16,654 nt of DNA from Novosphingobium sp. (GTDB taxonomy: Bacteria; Pseudomonadota; Alphaproteobacteria; Sphingomonadales; Sphingomonadaceae), in contig JADYXV010000251.1 in NCBI GenBank assembly GCA_020853995.1, positions 1-16,654 on the forward strand. Direction: 5' to 3'. Shown piece by piece: positions 14,142 to 16,654 of the stretch; within the stretch, counting starts at the first letter, position 1, and every line of letters starts with the position of its first letter. The position numbers and the translations under genes are program-made. Below the pieces are notes generated by a model. The model was not told the DNA's origin and made no database searches. It worked only from the letters and a program-made list of their open reading frames with translations.

Positions 14142-15435
14142 TGTGAAGCCGGACGTCTGTGTTGTCGGCCTTGGCTATATCGGGCTTCCGACTGCTGCGA
14201 TAATTGCCCGCGCGGGCTGCCGCGTGCTGGGCCTTGATGTGTCGCAACGCGTGGTCGATACGATCAATCGCGGCGAGATCCACATCGAGGAAGTGGACCT
14301 TGACGGGCTGGTGCACGGCGTTGTGCAGCGTGGGCTTTTGCGCGCATCGACGCAGATCGAACCGGCGGACGTCTTCGTGATCGCGGTGCCGACGCCGTTC
14401 GAAAAGGACGGGCACCACACACCGGATATTTCCTATGTTCTGGCTGCCGCGACGCAAGTTTCTGCCGTGCTGAAGGCAGGCGATTGCGTTATTCTTGAAT
14501 CGACATCGCCGGTTGGCACGACCGAGCAGATGCGCGATCTGATGGCGGGATTGCGGCCAGACCTGAAATTCCCCGGAAAGACCCGCGAAACGCCCGGGGT
14601 TTCGATCTCCTATTGCCCTGAGCGCGTTCTGCCGGGGCGTATTCTGGAAGAACTGACCAACAACGACCGTTCAATCGTCGGCATTACGCCGCGTTGCGCG
14701 CGCAAGGCGCTGGCGTTTTACAAGCGTTTCGTGCGCGGAACGTGCGTGACCACCGATGCGCGTTCGGCCGAAATGACCAAGCTGGTCGAGAACGCCTATC
14801 GTGATGTGAACATCGCCTTTGCCAACGAATTGTCGATGGTGGCAGACCGCATGGGATTGGACGTGTGGGAGGTGATCCGCCTTGCCAACCGCCACCCGCG
14901 CGTGAACATCCTGCAACCCGGCCCCGGTGTGGGCGGGCACTGCATCGCGGTGGACCCGTGGTTCATCGTGGCCAGCGCGCCAGAAGAAACGCCGCTGATC
15001 CGCACCGCGCGCAACGTGAACGATGGCAAGATGCACCACGTTGTAAAGCGCGCCGCCGAACTGGTGGAAGCGCATCCGGGCGAAAAGGTGGCCTGCCTTG
15101 GCCTTGCGTTCAAAGCGAACATCGATGATTTCCGCGAAAGCCCCGCGCGCTATGTCGCCGCCAGCCTTGCGCGGCAATTCGGCAGCCGGATCAACGTGGT
15201 TGAACCTTATGCCGGTGAACTGCCCAAGGAATTTGAAGGCACCGGCGCGGTACAGATCGATATCGACACGGCGCTGGAGGAATGCGGCGTGCTGATCGTG
15301 CTGGTGGACCACGATGTATTCAAGGTGGTTCCGCTGGCTGAACGTGCGGGCAAGGCGGTATATGACACGCGCGGGATCTGGCCGGACCAGCCCGATGTTG
15401 CCAGCGTTAGCGCAGGATTGCGGCTGGCGAGCTGA
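14134..15435 (+). CDS. wecC: UDP-N-acetyl-D-mannosamine dehydrogenase
   Basis: From the second of two adjacent ATGs (14131 or 14134) this encodes 433 residues. It oxidises UDP-ManNAc to UDP-ManNAcA with NAD. The NAD loop is VGLGYIGLPTAAIIARAG (11-28). EMTKLVENAYRDVNIAF has the conserved K216, and GPGVGGHCIAVDPWF has the catalytic C270. CPERVLPGRILEEL (161-174) is the WecC-type variant of the motif, which separates it from the minus-strand paralogue (YSPERINPGD there). GLAFKANIDDFRESPA lies in the C-terminal domain. GGAG at 14117-14120 fits either ATG. Adjacency to wecB makes the UDP-ManNAcA assignment strong. The 3' end runs 29 bases over the end of the convergent nucleotidase gene. Confidence 0.93.
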   Translation: MGDVKPDVCVVGLGYIGLPTAAIIARAGCRVLGLDVSQRVVDTINRGEIHIEEVDLDGLVHGVVQRGLLRASTQIEPADVFVIAVPTPFEKDGHHTPDISYVLAAATQVSAVLKAGDCVILESTSPVGTTEQMRDLMAGLRPDLKFPGKTRETPGVSISYCPERVLPGRILEELTNNDRSIVGITPRCARKALAFYKRFVRGTCVTTDARSAEMTKLVENAYRDVNIAFANELSMVADRMGLDVWEVIRLANRHPRVNILQPGPGVGGHCIAVDPWFIVASAPEETPLIRTARNVNDGKMHHVVKRAAELVEAHPGEKVACLGLAFKANIDDFRESPARYVAASLARQFGSRINVVEPYAGELPKEFEGTGAVQIDIDTALEECGVLIVLVDHDVFKVVPLAERAGKAVYDTRGIWPDQPDVASVSAGLRLAS

Positions 15436-16654
15436 TTGGTTGCGCGCCAGCCCTCCGCTCTTGCGGAACCTCGCGCACCGGCGCTGCCTTGATCCAGCTT
15501 TCCAGTGCATCAATATCGGTCGGGCCTGTCACGCTTTCAGGCATATTGGCAAAACCGGTAAAGCCATCCCCGCCCAGCGCGAGGAAGCCGTTGACCGTGA
15601 CGCGGTAGGGCTTGTCCATCGCCAGCGGCTGGCCATCGAACGTGATCGCCACAATCCGGTCACCCGAGGGGCGCGCAAGATCATAAGTGAAGGCAAAGCC
15701 CGCCGACGGGGCAAGTGCCTGGATGGGGCCGGTCGCATCAAGGCCCTGCTCCAGCGTGGCCTTGATCTGCGCGCCGGTCATCGTGGCGGTGACGACGTTG
15801 TTGCCGAACGGCTGGCACAGATAAATGTCACCAAAGGTCAGCGTGCCGTCAGCCGTGGGAACCAGCGGGGCGCGGATACCGAACGGGTTCATGAACGCGA
15901 TTTGCGCGCCCGCGCTGCGTGATGCGGCCAATTGCGCATCGGCGATCAGATTGCCGAGCGGGCCGCCTGCGCCACCTTGGGCACCTTCATTCTTGGGCGC
16001 GGGCCGATCAATCTTGCCGATGGGGCGCTGGGTGAAAGCCTTTGATGCATCGACATATCTGGCGACGTATTCGGCCACATCGGCGCGGGGCTGGAATTGG
16101 GGATAGAGCGGCGTATTGGCCAGCGGTCCGCGCGATGATGTGTAGGGCACGGACTGCACGATCACGTTTTTCGCCGCTTTGGAAATGACGCGGCCTGCGA
16201 CCGGATCGATCTTCAGCGTGATGTCGGTAACCAGTTCGCCATAGACGCCCGCACTGGTCAGCAGGATCGGCTTGGCGGGGTTTAGCGTGGCGTAATCGCA
16301 GACGTAGGACCAGTGCGTGTGGCCCGAAACGACTACATCGACGCGCGGATCAAGCCGGTCGAGGATGGGGCGGATGTCGCCGCCAAGGTTTTCGCAGCCG
16401 TTGGGATCGGGCACGCCTTGGGTGCGCGCGCCTTCGTGGATCATCACCACGATGGCATCGGCGCCCTGCTCCTTGAGCTTTGGCACTGCGGCGTTGATAG
16501 TGTCAGCCTCGTCCGCGAAGGTCAGCCCGGCAATCCCGTCGGGCATCACAAGGTTGGGCGTGCCTTTCAGCGTCAGGCCGATCAAGCCCACGATCACTGC
16601 GCCCTTGCCCGCGCCGAATGTGCGCAAGGCCGTGCCGGGGAACAGTGTGGTGCC
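15407..16654 (-). CDS. 5'-nucleotidase / UshA-like metallophosphatase, N-terminus beyond window
   Basis: The frame is open to the right window edge and gives 415 C-terminal residues. The visible part of the calcineurin-like metallophosphatase domain has MIHEG (about 71-75 of the visible chain) and VVSGHTHW (108-115), whose histidines bind the dinuclear metal centre. The C-terminal nucleotide-binding domain is complete, with NLIADAQL, AFMNPFGIR, TFGDIYLCQPFGN and the closing YRVTVNGFLALGGDGFTGF. Such enzymes are normally exported and split nucleotides or UDP-sugars; the signal peptide and the N-terminal metal ligands would lie to the right and cannot be judged. The C-terminus ends in PAAILR with TAA at 15407-15409, overlapping wecC tail to tail. 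Confidence 0.9.
   Translation of the reverse strand, partial: GTTLFPGTALRTFGAGKGAVIVGLIGLTLKGTPNLVMPDGIAGLTFADEADTINAAVPKLKEQGADAIVVMIHEGARTQGVPDPNGCENLGGDIRPILDRLDPRVDVVVSGHTHWSYVCDYATLNPAKPILLTSAGVYGELVTDITLKIDPVAGRVISKAAKNVIVQSVPYTSSRGPLANTPLYPQFQPRADVAEYVARYVDASKAFTQRPIGKIDRPAPKNEGAQGGAGGPLGNLIADAQLAASRSAGAQIAFMNPFGIRAPLVPTADGTLTFGDIYLCQPFGNNVVTATMTGAQIKATLEQGLDATGPIQALAPSAGFAFTYDLARPSGDRIVAITFDGQPLAMDKPYRVTVNGFLALGGDGFTGFANMPESVTGPTDIDALESWIKAAPVREVPQERRAGAQPISSPAAILR

Overview
The window looks like a GC-rich alphaproteobacterial chromosome, most likely from the Sphingomonadales (Novosphingobium/Sphingomonas-like). This is inferred from protein similarity remembered by eye, the codon style and two GC-rich dispersed intergenic repeats; no search was run. 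The left 1.8 kb is accessory DNA. The rest is densely packed housekeeping and cell-surface genes.

Left accessory part (1 to about 1821): the 3' tail of an ORF that may be a transposase remnant, an AT-rich gene for a small predicted lipoprotein, a small three-helix membrane protein on the minus strand, and two diverged copies of a 64-bp intergenic repeat. The strip ends with what looks like the detached 3' end of a tRNA gene (T arm, 3' acceptor strand and CCA, 1794-1821) with no 5' half. That is the expected footprint of an element integrated into a tRNA gene, with the element to the left and the old chromosome to the right.

Core part I (1852-10435): a MarR-like regulator broken by an in-frame amber codon; a YjdJ-type GNAT protein; a threonine aldolase (ltaE); and a DMT/EamA transporter whose apparent original start overlaps the ltaE stop but is followed by an in-frame TGA inside a 15-bp tandem repeat. 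A convergent atypical SDR follows, then a tightly coupled plus-strand run: aminopeptidase N (pepN), a PgeF/YfiH laccase-domain protein, a glutathione S-transferase and a YkgJ-type cysteine-cluster protein. pepN-pgeF and pgeF-GST overlap by 4 bases each through GTGA and TTGA junctions.

Core part II (10436-15435): after a repeat-rich convergent spacer come two divergent operons for uronic-acid sugar nucleotides. The minus-strand operon encodes a TviB/WbpA-type UDP-N-acetylhexosamine 6-dehydrogenase and a UDP-glucuronate 4-epimerase-like protein. The plus-strand operon encodes WecB (UDP-GlcNAc 2-epimerase) and WecC (UDP-ManNAc dehydrogenase). Both probably draw on UDP-GlcNAc and supply acidic sugars for a surface polysaccharide whose transferases are not in the window. 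A 21-bp interrupted palindrome lies in the short divergent spacer.

Right edge: a 5'-nucleotidase/UshA-like metallophosphatase on the minus strand, cut off at its N-terminus by the window end. I found no CRISPR array, complete tRNA or rRNA gene, integrase or prophage. I see no convincing wholly new multi-gene system. The best leads are the tRNA-end scar and the two nonsense codons close to it.
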